Positions 34,175-35,042 of a stretch of 35,042 bases of DNA are shown piece by piece. A program made the translations under genes and the position numbers. Under the pieces are notes generated by a model, which worked only from the letters and a program-made list of their open reading frames with translations, had not been told where the DNA came from and searched no databases. The stretch lies in NCBI GenBank assembly GCA_002633005.1, contig NMRA01001251.1, positions 1 to 35,042 on the forward strand, given 5' to 3'. Position 1 is the first letter of the stretch; the number at the start of each line of letters is the position of its first letter. Source of the DNA: Phoronis australis (Eukaryota; Phoronida; Phoronidae).

Positions 34175-34305
34175 CTGAAAGTTTAGATATTTTGGAGCGG
34201 TTAATCTTCGGAGTGGTGAATCGTTGAAGTATTGAACCTTCGGAATAGTCAGTGAACCTTCCGAGTAGTAAACTTTCGAAATAGTGGGATGTCCCTATTT
34301 CCAGC
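34175..34305 (-). repeat. Degenerate short-unit minisatellite, arm 2
   Basis: Read on the minus strand, it gives the same family of units as 33160-33270: ACTATTTCGAAAG, TACTACTCGGAAGGTTC, ACTATTCCGAAGGTTC, CACCACTCCGAAG. The two arrays lie about 0.9 kb apart in opposite orientation. Confidence 0.5.
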
Positions 34306-34329
34306 GGTGTAAGCAACTTTTAAGTTGTA

Positions 34330-34363
34330 TTTTAGCGTGTTACTTAAAAGTAACACGCTAAAA
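34330..34363. repeat. Near-perfect palindrome, 16-bp stem
   Basis: TTTTAGCGTGTTACTT (34330-34345) is followed by AA and then its exact inverse (34348-34363). GTTGT before and ACAAC after extend the symmetry imperfectly. Seen directly; function unknown. Confidence 0.9.
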
Positions 34364-34741
34364 AACAACCAGATATACAATTTTGTTAAGTCATTCGCCA
34401 ACTAGACTTCACATTTCCGCCTAAGTATGCAATGAGGTGTAATCACTCATTTAAGCATGGCCGATTTGAAACTTCGGCAGGAAATAACGCGCGAATGTTC
34501 TCTTTTTGGACCACATTACATCCTAATTGTGTCCCGTTCTTTGCGAGCAACCGTCAAAGCATCCTCGTATCTGGTATTACAGATTCCGTCTCATCTCATG
34601 AACATGAGTCGTCATCATGTATACAGATTTCCCTTCCCCCTAATTAAGCTGCGTCAAAGGCATCACCGAAAACTCCACAGTGTCGACGTTTGCAAAATAC
34701 CAAGATCCATCGTTCTTGAAATTCGGACCACCCCCGCTCAA

Positions 34742-34760
34742 TGCTGGCTACGGGCCTGAA
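34742..34760. mobile_element. DNA-transposon end, inverted partner of 32207
   Basis: On the minus strand this reads CAGGCCCGTAGCCAGCAT, matching CAGGCTCATAGCCAGTAG at 32207 in 15 of 18 positions. Beyond that the two ends diverge, apart from a G-rich tract. The two could bound one 2.55-kb element or belong to different ones. The flanking 8-mers (TAATAGTA and AATAGGAT) are not identical. Confidence 0.35.
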
Positions 34761-34928
34761 TAGGATATACATGTATGCATTTGAGTAGATAGATAGGGGC
34801 GTCTAAAAAGTCGCCCCTACATCGACCAAACCTCTTCACGCTCCTGCCCCACAGCTAAAAATGTCTGTAAAGTATCTTTTTTGCATGCAGAATGTTGCTC
34901 GACATTATGTAAATGGTTTCAAGCTGAT

Positions 34929-35042
34929 ACCTGGCGGGTTGATCTAGCTCAACTCAGGTACTTGGGCGTGTCTGGCGAGGATAATCCACCACTATATTTG
35001 TCTGGTAGTATTTATTCTTAATACCTGGGCTTACGGCGAATA
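34929..35042 (-). repeat. Inverted, partial copy of the 138-bp unit, cut by the window edge
   Basis: The minus strand matches 30763-30870 almost base for base. Shared features include the variants ATTAAGAATAAATACTACC, GGATTATCCTCGCC and CACGCCCAAGTACC that mark copies 4-5 of the array. Similarity ends abruptly at about 34929, just after the CAACCC core. The array may continue beyond the window. Confidence 0.9.

Larger units (their letters stand above)
29815..35042. other. Repeat-dominated region
   Basis: Apart from the repeats, transposon ends and the broken gene listed separately, I find no exon here. 31830-32200, 32290-33150 and 34380-34740 contain nothing I can assign. Confidence 0.55.

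Overview
The window is nuclear DNA from a multicellular animal. Two genes can be assembled with canonical GT/AG splice sites and matching codon phases. The rest is introns and intergenic DNA rich in decayed mobile elements, plus an assembly gap of 714 Ns. Domain content (thrombospondin type 1, THAP zinc finger, mTERF), intron sizes of 0.45-4.9 kb and the great excess of the octamer TACATGTA fit a marine invertebrate such as a lancelet, mollusc or hemichordate. The sequence alone does not decide which.

Layout. 1-5894 holds no supported gene but has a small duplication, a MITE-like element and an (AC)n microsatellite. 5895-15845 (+) is a complete five-exon gene for a 354-residue secreted protein: signal peptide, short Cys-rich PAN/apple-like segment, one TSP1 repeat, and a C-terminal ~190-residue domain that I cannot name. 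Its 4.9-kb first intron holds a THAP zinc-finger reading frame without a usable ATG (7185-7520), a 56-bp duplication and the end of a TTAA-type transposon with two CRE-like sites. 17091-23257 (-) is a four-exon gene for a mitochondrial mTERF-family protein of about 477 residues. It converges on the first gene. Its first intron carries a tRNA-derived SINE head and a degenerate minisatellite.

Immediately upstream of the mTERF gene lies a young DNA transposon (23357-24730). It has 158-bp terminal inverted repeats with only two mismatches and TTAA on both sides, but its interior is lost in the N gap. 24731-29489 has no supported gene, apart from an inverted-repeat element at 26643-26883. 29490-29814 (-) is a probable last exon of an unidentified membrane protein whose earlier exons lie in an unresolved stretch or beyond the window. 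30083-35042 is repeat-dominated: a six-copy array of a 138/143-bp unit, a broken transposon-type gene with an NYARWG motif, G/C-run transposon ends, degenerate minisatellites, a 34-nt near-perfect palindrome, and an inverted copy of the 138-bp unit running off the right edge.

No operon-like cooperation is implied. One main gene makes an extracellular protein and the other a mitochondrial nucleic-acid-binding protein; they are simply convergent neighbours. The items most worth follow-up are the unnamed C-terminal domain, the inverted 138-bp repeat units enclosing the transposon-type gene, and the TACATGTA distribution.
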